Source: CADEED01 sp964444835
Lineage (GTDB): Bacteria > Pseudomonadota > Gammaproteobacteria > Steroidobacterales > Steroidobacteraceae
Length of the DNA: 64,000 nt
Direction: 5' to 3'
Assembly: GCA_964444835.1 (NCBI GenBank)
Contig: CAYUIT010000007.1
Location: 51,805 to 115,804, forward strand
This document shows positions 16,801-25,574 of this stretch, in pieces. A program made the position numbers and the translations under genes. Position 1 is the stretch's first letter. Each line of letters starts with the position of its first letter. The notes beneath the pieces are model-generated. The model was not told the origin of the DNA. It did not search any database and was given only the letters and a program-made list of their open reading frames with translations.

Positions 16801-18475
16801 TGCCCTCGGAGCCGAGCCACACATCCGATGACGTGATCACTTCCTCGCGAATCGAATCGATCGGCGGATTCGTGACTTGCGCGAACAGCTGCTTGAAATA
16901 GTCGTACAACAGGCGCGGCTTCTGCGACAGCGCAGCAAGCGGCGTATCGTTGCCCATCGAGCCGACGGCCTCGACACCATCGCGCGCCATCGGCGCCATC
17001 AAGATGCGTTGATCTTCGAACGTGTAGCCGAAGGCGATCTGACGCTGCAATAACGTGTGCGGTTCCGGCATCGACACCGCTGGCGCCGCCGGCAGATCCT
17101 TCAGATTGACCAAGTGTTCCTTGAGCCACTCACCGTATGGGCGCTCGCTAACGACTTGGCGCTTGATCTCCTCGTCGTCGATGATCCGGCCTTGCTTGGT
17201 GTCGACGAGGAACATCTTGCCGGGTTGCAAGCGGCCTTTGCGCACGATGCTCGCCGGATCGAGCTCCAGCACGCCTGCTTCCGAGGCCATCACGACGAGA
17301 TCATCCTTCGTCACATAGTAACGACCGGGGCGAAGCCCATTGCGATCAAGCACGGCGCCGATCTGCTCACCGTTGGTGAATGCCAAGGCTGCGGGGCCGT
17401 CCCACGGCTCCATCAAACTCGAGTGGAATTGGTAGAACGCGCGCTTCGCCGGGTCCATGTGCTCGTCTTTGGCCCACGGCTCCGGAATCATCATCATGAT
17501 CGCGTGCGGCAACGAGCGGCCGGCGAGCACCATGAGTTCGAGCACGTTGTCGAACATCGAGGAGTCGGAGCCGTTCGGGTTCACGATCGGCGGAATCTTC
17601 TTGATGTCGTCACCGAACAACGGCGATTGGAATTCCGCCTCGCGCGCGCGCATCCAATTGATATTGCCGCGCAGCGTGTTGATCTCACCGTTGTGCGCGA
17701 TGTAGCGATACGGATGCGCGCGATCCCAGCTCGGAAACGTGTTGGTGCTGAAGCGCGAATGCACGAGCGCGAGCGCCGTTTCGATCAACGGGTGGTGCAG
17801 ATCGGGGAAGTATTGATCGAGCTGCATCGTGGTCAACATGCCTTTGAACACGAAGGTCTTGTGCGACAGGCTCGCCACATACCAATACTCCGCGCCGCCG
17901 ATCGTCGAGACGCGAATCTCGTTGTAGGCACGCTTACGAATGATATACAGCTTGCGCTCGAACTCCGCCTCGTCGAGCGTCTCCTCGCCGCGCCCGATGA
18001 ATACTTGGCGAATGAACGGCTCGCTCGTCTTGGCCGTATCACCCAGCATTGAGTTGTTAGTGGGGACCGTGCGGGCGCCGAGATACACTTGCCCTTCGGA
18101 CTGCACGACGCGCGCGAACACTTCTTCGATCTTGCGCCGCTGCACCGCGTTGCGCGGCATGAAAACCAAGCCGGACGCATAGTGGCCCGGCTCCGGCAGA
18201 CGCACGCGCGCCTCGGTGCGGGCCACTTCCTTATTCCAGGCATGCGGCATCTGGATCAGTACGCCCGCGCCGTCGCCGGTGTTCACCTCGCAGCCGCAAG
18301 CGCCGCGATGGTCGAGATTCTTCAGAACTTGGATGGCCTGTTTGAGAATCGCATTGCTCTTGCGACCTTTGATGTCCACGACGAAGCCGAAACCGCAGGC
18401 GTCATGCTCGTTTTTCGGGTCATAAAGACCCTGCTTTGGCGGCGGACCCAACAGTGGCAATCGTGACTCAGACAT
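13862..18475 (-). CDS. gltB: glutamate synthase [NADPH] large subunit
   Basis: A 1537-aa multidomain subunit. The catalytic Cys27 in NEHDACGFGFVV becomes the N-terminus after removal of a 26-residue propeptide and heads the class II glutaminase domain. A central domain follows, then the FMN-binding synthase domain with SGHDGGTGASPLTS and the 3Fe-4S cluster cysteines in MGCIMMRVCHLNTCPAGVA. The C-terminal GXGXG-type beta-helix shows GANDYFGKGLSGG-like repeats (GDANDYFGKGLSGGRLAV). ATG 18475 is preceded by GGAGG at the right distance; longer in-frame starts lack this. It is the first gene of the gltBD operon. Confidence 0.97.
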   Translation of the reverse strand: MSESRLPLLGPPPKQGLYDPKNEHDACGFGFVVDIKGRKSNAILKQAIQVLKNLDHRGACGCEVNTGDGAGVLIQMPHAWNKEVARTEARVRLPEPGHYASGLVFMPRNAVQRRKIEEVFARVVQSEGQVYLGARTVPTNNSMLGDTAKTSEPFIRQVFIGRGEETLDEAEFERKLYIIRKRAYNEIRVSTIGGAEYWYVASLSHKTFVFKGMLTTMQLDQYFPDLHHPLIETALALVHSRFSTNTFPSWDRAHPYRYIAHNGEINTLRGNINWMRAREAEFQSPLFGDDIKKIPPIVNPNGSDSSMFDNVLELMVLAGRSLPHAIMMMIPEPWAKDEHMDPAKRAFYQFHSSLMEPWDGPAALAFTNGEQIGAVLDRNGLRPGRYYVTKDDLVVMASEAGVLELDPASIVRKGRLQPGKMFLVDTKQGRIIDDEEIKRQVVSERPYGEWLKEHLVNLKDLPAAPAVSMPEPHTLLQRQIAFGYTFEDQRILMAPMARDGVEAVGSMGNDTPLAALSQKPRLLYDYFKQLFAQVTNPPIDSIREEVITSSDVWLGSEGNLLDPQPTDCRRVELKGPVITNEEFAKIRRLQLPGLRVGTLRMLFRSDLGTEGLVRAIEQMRESAKRMIEESEVNVLILSDRGINKDLAAIPSLLAVSALHHYLIREGLRMRVSFVLETGEAREVHHFALLIGYGCSVINPYLAFETLDGMIRDELLPNVDHRLACQNFAKAATKGVVKVMSKMGISAVQSYHGAQVFEAVGLRQDVIDDYFTGTASRVGGVGIEVIAQEVLLRHRAAYTERSGEHVLPSGGQYQWRSEGEFHLFNPESIHRLQKAVRTGNYASYKSYAELVDDRAKNLSTLRGLLEFKQGDPISIDEVEPIESIMKRFKTGAMSYGSISKEAHETLAIAMNRIGGKSNTGEGGEDPERYQPLPNGDSKNSAIKQVASGRFGVTSEYLVNAQELQIKMAQGAKPGEGGQLPGTKVYPWIAKTRHTTAGVGLISPPPHHDIYSIEDLAELIHDLKNSNRAARVSVKLVAELGVGTIAAGVAKAHADVVLISGHDGGTGASPLTSVQHAGLPWELGLAETHQTLVINNLRSRIVVETDGQLKTGRDVAIAALLGAEEFGFATAPLVTMGCIMMRVCHLNTCPAGVATQDPRLREKFAGKPEHVVNFMRFVAQHLREIMAQLGFRKLEEMVGRVDMLEAKAAVDHWKAQGFDFSNVLYAPDAGPEVGRFQQIGQDHGLDKSLDVTTLLDLCKPAIERGEKVSAELPIRNVNRVVGTITGSEVTKKWGANGLPDGTISIHFKGSAGQSFGAFLPRGMSFRLEGDANDYFGKGLSGGRLAVFPDRRATFASEQNMIIGNVALYGATSGEIFVRGMAGERFAVRNSGVDAVVEAVGDHGCEYMTGGRVVVLGPTGRNFAAGMSGGTAYVLDESGSFEKRVNGQMVDVGRVEDAAEAAELRGLIERHVQATGSTHAQRILDAWATKLPRFYRVMPRDYARALASLKRAHEQGLTGDEAIMSAFEENARDTARVGGN

Positions 18476-18671
18476 CGCGAACCTCCAGCGACGCGAAAAG
18501 CGCGGCGCGCAACTCGCCGCGCTACGAGCCACCAGGCCCGCAACGTCGCATAACACCCAATAATCCGGGAGGCGCCGGACCCTCTGCGGGCCGCGGATGG
18601 CATACGTTGTCCGGGGCGGGGTCACCCTGCGGAGCGGTCGGTTGCCTAGCTACACCTTCTATATGCACCCG

Positions 18672-18699
18672 ATCATACCCACTGGGTACCGTCGGTCAA
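18672..18699 (-). promoter_or_regulatory. sigma-70 promoter of gltBD
   Basis: On the minus strand TTGACC (18694-18699) is followed after 16 bp by TATGAT (18672-18677); each differs from consensus by one base. Transcription would begin near 18665, leaving a leader of about 190 nt before the gltB ATG. The whole gap 18476-18806 holds no gene. An AT-rich patch near 18748-18765 could serve as an upstream activator site. Confidence 0.75.
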
Positions 18700-18806
18700 T
18701 CGCCCTGCAACCGGCCCGGGCGTACCTCGGTCGCGGGGCAATTCCAGGCTTAATTTATTGTCGATTCAGGGAGATACGGTCGGCTCGAGGCGTGCGGCGG
18801 GTCGGG

Positions 18807-19700
18807 TCACGGCGCGGCGCCCGGCGTCTCCGCGCGGCGCAACAACCACGCGTGGCCGAAAACGGCCGCCAAGAGGATCGACACTCCTAGGTAAAACAAC
18901 GCGTTGAGGTCGTGCGACTCACCCAGAAACAACGCCGCGATCGCGATCGCGTACACCGGCTCCAGGTTGAGCGCGAGCTGCGTCGTGAAGGCCGGCACAT
19001 GGCGCAACGCGCGCAGTGACAGCACAGACGGTACGAGCGTGCAGATGATCGCGAGTACTAACAACAGTGCGAAGTCGCGTGCACCTGGAATGACGATGGC
19101 TGGCTGGTCAGGCAGCAGCAGCGGCGCCAGCAGCGCCACCAACAAGAACCCCATTCCGAGCTCGATGCCCGCCACCACCCACGCATCCGTCCCCTCGATG
19201 AAGCGCTTGTTGAGCGCACCGACGATGGCGGTCAGGGCGGCCGAGAGCGCGCCCAGCCAGAAGCCCGCCTGCATGCCGTCCGGAATCCCGCCTAGAACGA
19301 GCGCCATGCCCGGTAACGACACGATTCCGAGTACCAAATCCGATCGCTTGAAGCGTGAGCCCGTGATCCATGGCTCGAGGAACGCCATCGTGATCGGTGC
19401 GAAAGCCATACAGGTGGCCGCTACCGACGCATTCGACAGGCGAATGGATTGGTAGAACGTAAGCCAGTGCAAAGCCAGCACGCCGCCGATGCCGGCGTAA
19501 CAAGCGAAGCGACTCCAGGAGAGCAGCCGCGCGCCTCGCCAAAAGCTCGGCACTGCGATGAGTGCGGCTGACACGAGCAACATGCGCCACCAGACGAGAT
19601 GAACCGCATGCAGGGAAATCAGCTTACCGAGAATTGCGGTGAAGCCCCATAGCAGCACGCAAAAGTGAATCTGCCAAAAGGCGCGACGTTCGACCGACAT
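18807..19700 (-). CDS. EamA/DMT-superfamily transporter
   Basis: A 297-aa protein with about ten hydrophobic segments arranged as two EamA repeats, the usual build of drug/metabolite transporters that export amino acids or other small metabolites. Characteristic stretches are HFCVLLWGFTAILGKLIS at the N-terminus, LHWLTFYQSIRLSNASVAAT in the first repeat, and TTQLALNLEPVYAIAIAALF in the second. The substrate cannot be read from sequence. It stands alone, on the same strand as gltBD but with a 330-bp gap and a promoter between them. Confidence 0.87.
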   Translation of the reverse strand: MSVERRAFWQIHFCVLLWGFTAILGKLISLHAVHLVWWRMLLVSAALIAVPSFWRGARLLSWSRFACYAGIGGVLALHWLTFYQSIRLSNASVAATCMAFAPITMAFLEPWITGSRFKRSDLVLGIVSLPGMALVLGGIPDGMQAGFWLGALSAALTAIVGALNKRFIEGTDAWVVAGIELGMGFLLVALLAPLLLPDQPAIVIPGARDFALLLVLAIICTLVPSVLSLRALRHVPAFTTQLALNLEPVYAIAIAALFLGESHDLNALFYLGVSILLAAVFGHAWLLRRAETPGAAP

Positions 19701-19730
19701 GCGCGCTCATTCTACGCGCGCGCGGTCGTA

Positions 19731-20231
19731 TTAACCGGTCGACCTCGGGCGATACATCGCCACAAGATTGCGACCACCGGACTTCGCTTCGACGAGCGCG
19801 GCATGGGCCGCTTCCAGCAATTGCAGGCCCGTCATGCGTCGGCGCCAAGCCGTGACGAAACCGATGCTGACTGTCAGCGGGTTCTCACCCTCGCGCGAAC
19901 TCGCCGCTTGAACGGCAGCGCGGCAACGCTCGGCCGTTTCAGCAGCCTGCGCGGCATCAGTGTTAGGTAACAAGATGGCAAACTCATCGTCGCCCAAACG
20001 AGCAAGGTATTGCTCGGGCCATACTGCTTGCTGGAGCGTGCGTGCGACGCGCACGAGTTCGAGATCGACGACTTGCTGTGGATGGCGTGCCGCAAAGCTT
20101 TTGAAGCGATCGAGATCGATGCATAGCAGTGACAACGGTGCCGCAACGGCGTCGGCTTGCCGACATTCGACCGCGAGTACTCGCTCGAACCAGGCCCTGC
20201 TGCCGACTCCTGTCAGCTGATCCACTTCCAT
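19731..20231 (-). CDS. single-domain GGDEF protein with GDDEF signature
   Basis: A 166-aa protein consisting only of a diguanylate cyclase (GGDEF) domain. It starts with DQLTGVGSRAWFE, the usual DxLTGLxNR entry motif. LLCIDLDRFKSF is the metal-binding strand. The signature loop reads ARLGDDEFAILL, so the second Gly of GGDEF is Asp, which may weaken or abolish cyclase activity. VSIGFVTA closes the domain. No inhibitory RxxD site is evident. ATG 20231 is preferred over an upstream TTG because it begins just before the domain and has AAGGG upstream. Confidence 0.82.
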   Translation of the reverse strand: MEVDQLTGVGSRAWFERVLAVECRQADAVAAPLSLLCIDLDRFKSFAARHPQQVVDLELVRVARTLQQAVWPEQYLARLGDDEFAILLPNTDAAQAAETAERCRAAVQAASSREGENPLTVSIGFVTAWRRRMTGLQLLEAAHAALVEAKSGGRNLVAMYRPRSTG

Positions 20232-20327
20232 GTAGGCAAAACCCTTCGGATAACCCCTAACAATAGTGTATCGCAAGCTGCGGGCTTAAAAAGCCCTCGT
20301 TCAGCCATGCATAGCGGCTAGCAGCGA

Positions 20328-20798
20328 CTAGCGATCCGCGGCATTGCGATCCACATAACGCACGCGCCATCGATCGCCCTCGCGGACAAACTCGACCCGT
20401 GCCGACTCCAGATCGACGTCAAGGCCCCCGACGGCCGTGGTGCCGCCGCGGGTGAGGCTCGTGACAGACAACTCGACGCGGGCCAAGTCTTCCACCGGAA
20501 ACTCGATCGAGCGGATTCGCACGGCAAGTTCGACTTTGGGATTGGCCACAAAGTACGCGCGCACGAGATTGCGAAACTCATCACGCGTCATCTCCGTGTC
20601 CGCCGAAAAATCGGTCGCGACGAACTCCATCACATCCCCGACGTCGCGCGCCTCCGCCGCCGCTTCCATCGCTGCGATCACGTCGCGCACTTCGTCTTCG
20701 GCCGAGCGCTCACGTGCGCAGGCCACGAGTAGTGAGCCGAGCAACACGAGTGCGAATCGACTCGCGCGAACTCGAGTGTGTGCTGTCGCAAATTTCAT
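20328..20798 (-). CDS. predicted lipoprotein with NTF2/SnoaL-like fold
   Basis: A 156-aa lipoprotein. The signal peptide ends in LLGSLLVAC (lipobox Cys about 23). The mature part begins RERSAEDEVRDVIAAMEAAAEARDVGDVMEFVATDF, a helix-plus-turn pattern common in NTF2-like and SnoaL-like small-molecule-binding domains. Four beta segments follow (VELAVRIRSIEF, ARVELSV, VEFVREGDRWRVRYV). The ATG at 20798 has AGAGGTAGG upstream, which decides the start. The partner or ligand is unknown. Confidence 0.75.
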   Translation of the reverse strand: MKFATAHTRVRASRFALVLLGSLLVACARERSAEDEVRDVIAAMEAAAEARDVGDVMEFVATDFSADTEMTRDEFRNLVRAYFVANPKVELAVRIRSIEFPVEDLARVELSVTSLTRGGTTAVGGLDVDLESARVEFVREGDRWRVRYVDRNAADR

Positions 20799-20919
20799 TC
20801 GCCTACCTCTTGCAGTCATGAGCGATGTGCCGTAACGTTCGCGCCGCGTCGCGGGGTTGGGAACCGGTCGTGACGTCCAGAAATGGTGCGCCGGCCCCAG
20901 TGGAGGTGGAAGCACTTAG

Positions 20920-21300
20920 ATGAAGAATTCAGTTGCGTCGATCGACAGCGACCCCAGTATTCGTCTTGGCAAAGTCAATCAATACCTCGAGAAGAATTTC
21001 CCCGACTTCTTCGCCGAAGCGCGTTTTCACGTGGGAAATGACGACTATTTCCTCTACGCCCGCTTCGGCCAATACCTCGCCCGTTCCATCGAACAGCGGC
21101 GCGTTCCTCGTAACAAAATCAACCGCGGCTTTACGGTGCTGAACAAGATGGCACGGATGTCGGCACGCGACCCGCACGTGCGTCACATGCTCGTGTCCGG
21201 GCCGCTCGAGTACCTCGTCGATACACCGAAGGCCCGCGAACTTGCGCGCAAGCGCTTGTCGCCGGTCGCACAGGGTTATCTCGAAAGCTTGTGCGAGTAG
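20920..21300 (+). CDS. hypothetical protein
   Basis: A 126-aa soluble protein that I do not recognise. It has no signal peptide. The N-terminal part is mixed (RLGKVNQYLEKNFPDFFAEA, DDYFLYARFGQYL), followed by a basic, mostly helical C-terminal half (RRVPRNKINRGFTVLNKMARM, ARELARKRLSPVAQGYLESL). It is divergent from the lipoprotein gene at 20328-20798 and convergent with the large membrane-protein gene, separated from the latter by a strong hairpin. Confidence 0.65.
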   Translation: MKNSVASIDSDPSIRLGKVNQYLEKNFPDFFAEARFHVGNDDYFLYARFGQYLARSIEQRRVPRNKINRGFTVLNKMARMSARDPHVRHMLVSGPLEYLVDTPKARELARKRLSPVAQGYLESLCE

Positions 21301-21302
21301 AC

Positions 21303-21329
21303 AGCGTGGCGCGCACCCCGCGCCACGCT
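21303..21329. terminator. hairpin between convergent genes
   Basis: AGCGTGGCGC (21303-21312) and GCGCCACGCT (21320-21329) form a perfect 10-bp stem with a 7-base loop in the 41-bp gap between two convergent stops. There is no T-run on either strand, so it is a terminator-like structure only. Confidence 0.5.
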
Positions 21330-21341
21330 ACCTCGTGCTGA

Positions 21342-24300
21342 TCAAGCCTGCGTCACGACGTCGCCGCGCCAGAAGCCCTGCGATGTCCATGCGCTGAACG
21401 CCCACTTCAGCCAGCGAATGAGCGCGAAGGCGATCCAGCACGCCCACGCGAACATCAGCGTGAGGTACACCCACATCGGCACCGTCAGGATGGTCGGTTG
21501 CGACAGTCCGGACTGGGTCTGGTCGTTGAACCACGTGAACGTGCTCCCGTTGGAGCCGGGGCCCGCGACACCCATGTCTGGCGACGACATCAGACCGTAA
21601 CGGATACCCGAAAACACCAGTGCGGCAATCGCGATGACGGTGAAACCGGCAAGCAACACCTGCACGGTGTTGAAGCGAAACGCGGCAGTCGCCGGGCTCA
21701 CACCCGAGCGCTCCCCCGCGCCGCCGTCCCATCGCTCGCGCCAACGCATCGTGAAGAACCACACTGCCATCAGCGCGAATACTCCCCAGCTCAGCGTCGA
21801 GAGGCCGAGCCCGAGCAGCAGCCACTCGTGGAAGCGGAGCGGCGAGTAGCTCCAGCGGCCTAACAACCAAGCCGTCAAGATGAACACGATGAGCTCGCCC
21901 CAGTAGAGCACCGCCGGGCCGACGCCGGGCCCGAACGCCATCAACGGCCATCGATCGGCTGGAATCTGCACGCTCGTCGTCACGTTGCTGGCAGGCATGC
22001 GCAGGTCGATGGCGGCGGGTTGGATCCGGAAAGCGGCGCCTTCACTGTCCTGCCATTGCACACTGACGCGGTGCGGCCCGGGCAGCAACGCGATCGACAG
22101 CTCGCCATTCTCGGGTCGTACTTGCGCAGGGACGCCATCCAAGGCCACTTGCGTTACTCGCGCGTTCGGCGGGATCGCGATCGTGTGACGCCCGCCCTGG
22201 GTGCTGCGGTAGCTGAAAAACAGCTCCGCGTCCGAGGAGCGCTTACCCACTCGCACTCCGTGGTTGACGGAGTCGATTGCGAAAGTGACGCCTTCGGCAG
22301 GCTTCGGGCGCGTGACGGCGAGCTTCAGCGTTTCGCCAGGCCGTGGGTAGAACACGAAACTCCACGCGCCGGCATCGACGTTCTCCGGCAGCACGGCCGG
22401 AAAGCCGTCGAATGCGACCCGCCATTGCGGATTGACCTGGAAGCGCCAGACTTCGGCGCGTCCCGCATCCGCCGGCAAAGCCACCTCTAGGGATTCGCTG
22501 CGCGCGAGACCCGATTGCCACTCAAACACGGCTTGGTCGCGCTGCAAGCCGACGACAGCCTCGCGCGAGTTGCGCACCTCGACGCCCTCGGTCAACACGG
22601 ACTCGCCGCTCACGAGCGGCACGGCAACATTGATGGCCGCGCGCTCCGGCGCGATACGCACGACCGCCGTCGCCACGGTCCAATCGAGGTCGAGATTGAA
22701 GTTGCGTTCAACTCGGACAAAGGCGGGAAACTCCACCGACGACTCGAGCGAGTCGTTAGCGGCGGCCGTCGCTTGCGAGCGCTCGCGCGTCAGCTCGATC
22801 GAGCCCGCGGTCAGACGCCCATCGGACACGCCCGCAACCAACCAACCCTTGGCGCTCACGGTGACCGCACGCGGCACCTGCGGGAACACGAGCTGAATGG
22901 ACTCCGCTGCGGCCAGCCGGCCCGACAGACGCACCGTGCGCGCTCCCGGTTCGAGGGGCACCCAGAGTGAAGCATCGCCCTCGCGGCCCACGGCGAGCAC
23001 TGCGCGTCCGTCGACCGACACTTCGTCGAGCTGCCACCGATCGTTGGCGTGCGGCAAGGCGACCGCAATTTGCGTGAGGGCGCTCGCCGATAGGGTCACG
23101 TCCAAACGCTCGCCCTCCGCGCGCACGTTGACTGCAACGATTTCCGCGCAATTCGGCAGACACCGCGGCGGTGCTAACAGGCGCGCCTTGAGCTGTTCGA
23201 GCAGCGCCGGGTCCGGTGTATTGCTAGCGGCCGCCGGCGCGCTCGTCACCCCTGCGAGAGCTAACAGCACCACGGCGGCACTCCCGGCGGGCGCCTTGCC
23301 GAATCGCGGCCAGCGCAACGCGAACCCATAGCTCACGCGAGCGAGTGCGAGAAACAGCGCGAGCAACGCGAGCACGCCTACCGCGCGCCAAATGAACAAC
23401 AGCGCCGGACCGATGAACACGAAACGTACGGTTTGCTCCGCTTCGACGGGGCCAGACCAGCTGTAGTTGTAGGAGTTGAAGCGCCACGCCGGGATGCCGG
23501 GACCCGCTTGCAGTAAGGTGCCCGGCGCGTAGCGCTGCATTTTCTGCTGCGCATTGAGGCCGCCCGAGTAGTCACTCGAAACGCTCGACTCCTTTGAGCG
23601 ACGCAGCTCGCTTGGAGGCGGCGGAGCCGGCGCTGGCTCGATCATCACTTCCTCGGCACTACCCGCGGCGTCTGCGGCCACTTCCGCCGCGTCCGTCGGA
23701 ACGTTCAACGCCTGCGGCGATTCGACCTCGGCTGCCATGGGCATCGATGGCTGCGCGAAATACATGCCGACTTCGAGCTGCGGGTAGAGCGCCACGCGAA
23801 TCTGCATCCACAGGAATGGCAGCAGAGCCAGCGCCAGCACACCGAAGCTCGCGCTGCGGTAGAAGCCCGCGAAGCGGCGGAAGCGGCCTTCGGGGGCTGC
23901 GCGCGCGATTGCGACTGCCGCTAACAAATTACCCCAGAGCCAAATGAACAGCGGCTGTTCTTGGTACGTGAGCAGAAACGCGACCAAGCCAACCCCGGCA
24001 ACGCCCCACCCTGCGATCCAGCCGGTGAAGCCCAACACGATGACGATGCCGAACAGGTTCCACAGCCCCCAATTGTCGAGCCAAGACCCTGGAGCCGCGT
24101 CGGTGCCAGGAGCCGCGATGAGGCGGTGACCGGGCGGCAGGTGCAGCACGCCGGACACATTGTCGAATCGGCTCGACCAGCCCGTCGCAGGGAGCGCGGC
24201 CCGCGTCTGCACGGTGCGCGCCACCGTTTCGAGTGCCAGCTCCGGCACCCGTAGCTCGACGCCGACTCGCTCGGGCTGCGCGCCCTCGGTGATCAGCATC

Positions 24301-25499
24301 GGCTCGCCGTTCAAACGGGCGCTCGCAAGACGAAATGGCGCTTGCATGTCGAGCCGCCAATCTTTGCGCATCGAGCCCGAGATCGAGTCCACTGCCGTGA
24401 AGCCGCCGTGATCGAAGTCGAGCCACAGTTGCCGTCGCAACGACAGCCGATTCTCGTCCGCATTCGCGAGCCCACGGCTCCGTTCGACGATCTTCAACAC
24501 GGAGTCGGGCGCCATGCGGAACGCCGACAGCGCCTGCCACTCGCCGGGTACGTTCGCCTGCACGGGATCGATACCCTCGGCGCCTTCGGGGCCCGCGACG
24601 CGCAAGCGATCGTTCCCTTGGAAGCTCCAAACTTCCTCGCGGGCCCACGTACCCGTTTGGGTGGGGCGCGAGAGGTCAGCAGCTACAGAAGTGCCCCGCG
24701 CCCGAATCGCGAGTTCGAACGAACCGGGGCGAACTTGCACGCGCAAGCGACCGTCGGGCTCGAGCCGCGCGGCGAGCGCGCTCGTCATTGCGAGAGGCGT
24801 GAAGCCATCCGGTAGCACGCGAGCTAACAACTCTTCGCGTGCATCGCCCGCCACTTGCAGACGAATCCGCGTTTCGAGCTCGACGGGAATCTCGTCGCGC
24901 ACCAAGCGATACACTTGTACTTCGAGCGCCGCCGGCTGCTCGGCGCTGCGCCGCTTGCCGAGCCAGACGCTGTCATTCGGGCGTTCCGGCTGCGCAATGC
25001 GCTGCCCGTCGACGGTGAGTTGCACGAGTGCAGTGGGTGGCGGTAGTGGCAGCGACTCCGGCCGCGTGCTCCAGCGGAATTCCCCTGCAATCACATGCCG
25101 ACCCGCCGCCAGACGCACGGCCGGAACACCATCGCGCAGCACAACGGCACCTGCTACGCCATTGACTCGCACGTCCTGCGGGAAGTACTCCGTGTTGCCC
25201 GGTAGTCGCACCCATGTTTCGGCGAACACCTGCCAGGCTTGTGTGAAGCTGCCGCCGTTTGCGGTCACATCGAGCACGAGCCGCTCGGGCCACGCGCAGC
25301 GAAACGCACTCGCATCTTGTGGCGCTTGGGTTGCGATGAACGGACAGCGACGAAACTCTTCGCCCTGCAACACCCAGCCCTGCCAGTCCCGCAACGCGTC
25401 CGGAATACTCGCTGGGCTCTGCGCGTGCCCGACCCCCATGCAACCCAACAACGCCACGCTGAGCGCTGCCGCCATCCTGGACACGCGTTTCATTTCCAT
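21342..25499 (-). CDS. large uncharacterised envelope membrane protein
   Basis: A 1385-aa protein. A signal peptide (LSVALLGCMGVGHA) is followed by about 450 beta-rich residues. A block of several membrane helices lies at about 480-600 (LFGIVIVLGFTGWIAGWGV, LLTYQEQPLFIWLWG). Then comes a Pro/Ala/Glu-rich linker (EPAPAPPPPSELRRSKESS), another helix, and a second helix that resembles an internal signal sequence before NTPDPALLEQLKARLLAPPRCLPNC. A second beta-rich region (about 780-1220) and four or five C-terminal helices complete it. I do not recognise the family. Two similar halves (beta domain then helices) suggest an internal duplication or fusion. Confidence 0.8.
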   Translation of the reverse strand: MEMKRVSRMAAALSVALLGCMGVGHAQSPASIPDALRDWQGWVLQGEEFRRCPFIATQAPQDASAFRCAWPERLVLDVTANGGSFTQAWQVFAETWVRLPGNTEYFPQDVRVNGVAGAVVLRDGVPAVRLAAGRHVIAGEFRWSTRPESLPLPPPTALVQLTVDGQRIAQPERPNDSVWLGKRRSAEQPAALEVQVYRLVRDEIPVELETRIRLQVAGDAREELLARVLPDGFTPLAMTSALAARLEPDGRLRVQVRPGSFELAIRARGTSVAADLSRPTQTGTWAREEVWSFQGNDRLRVAGPEGAEGIDPVQANVPGEWQALSAFRMAPDSVLKIVERSRGLANADENRLSLRRQLWLDFDHGGFTAVDSISGSMRKDWRLDMQAPFRLASARLNGEPMLITEGAQPERVGVELRVPELALETVARTVQTRAALPATGWSSRFDNVSGVLHLPPGHRLIAAPGTDAAPGSWLDNWGLWNLFGIVIVLGFTGWIAGWGVAGVGLVAFLLTYQEQPLFIWLWGNLLAAVAIARAAPEGRFRRFAGFYRSASFGVLALALLPFLWMQIRVALYPQLEVGMYFAQPSMPMAAEVESPQALNVPTDAAEVAADAAGSAEEVMIEPAPAPPPPSELRRSKESSVSSDYSGGLNAQQKMQRYAPGTLLQAGPGIPAWRFNSYNYSWSGPVEAEQTVRFVFIGPALLFIWRAVGVLALLALFLALARVSYGFALRWPRFGKAPAGSAAVVLLALAGVTSAPAAASNTPDPALLEQLKARLLAPPRCLPNCAEIVAVNVRAEGERLDVTLSASALTQIAVALPHANDRWQLDEVSVDGRAVLAVGREGDASLWVPLEPGARTVRLSGRLAAAESIQLVFPQVPRAVTVSAKGWLVAGVSDGRLTAGSIELTRERSQATAAANDSLESSVEFPAFVRVERNFNLDLDWTVATAVVRIAPERAAINVAVPLVSGESVLTEGVEVRNSREAVVGLQRDQAVFEWQSGLARSESLEVALPADAGRAEVWRFQVNPQWRVAFDGFPAVLPENVDAGAWSFVFYPRPGETLKLAVTRPKPAEGVTFAIDSVNHGVRVGKRSSDAELFFSYRSTQGGRHTIAIPPNARVTQVALDGVPAQVRPENGELSIALLPGPHRVSVQWQDSEGAAFRIQPAAIDLRMPASNVTTSVQIPADRWPLMAFGPGVGPAVLYWGELIVFILTAWLLGRWSYSPLRFHEWLLLGLGLSTLSWGVFALMAVWFFTMRWRERWDGGAGERSGVSPATAAFRFNTVQVLLAGFTVIAIAALVFSGIRYGLMSSPDMGVAGPGSNGSTFTWFNDQTQSGLSQPTILTVPMWVYLTLMFAWACWIAFALIRWLKWAFSAWTSQGFWRGDVVTQA

Positions 25500-25574
25500 G
25501 CTCTCTCGACCCCCGCTGATTCCGGCTCTGGAGACTAACGTTCCAGGATCGCCGTTTGGTCTAACATTCTACCC

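Noticed and set aside
17057..18052. A 331-codon plus-strand frame opposite gltB
   Set aside because: It lies wholly inside gltB on the other strand, is rich in His/Arg/Asp and has no domain or ribosome binding site.
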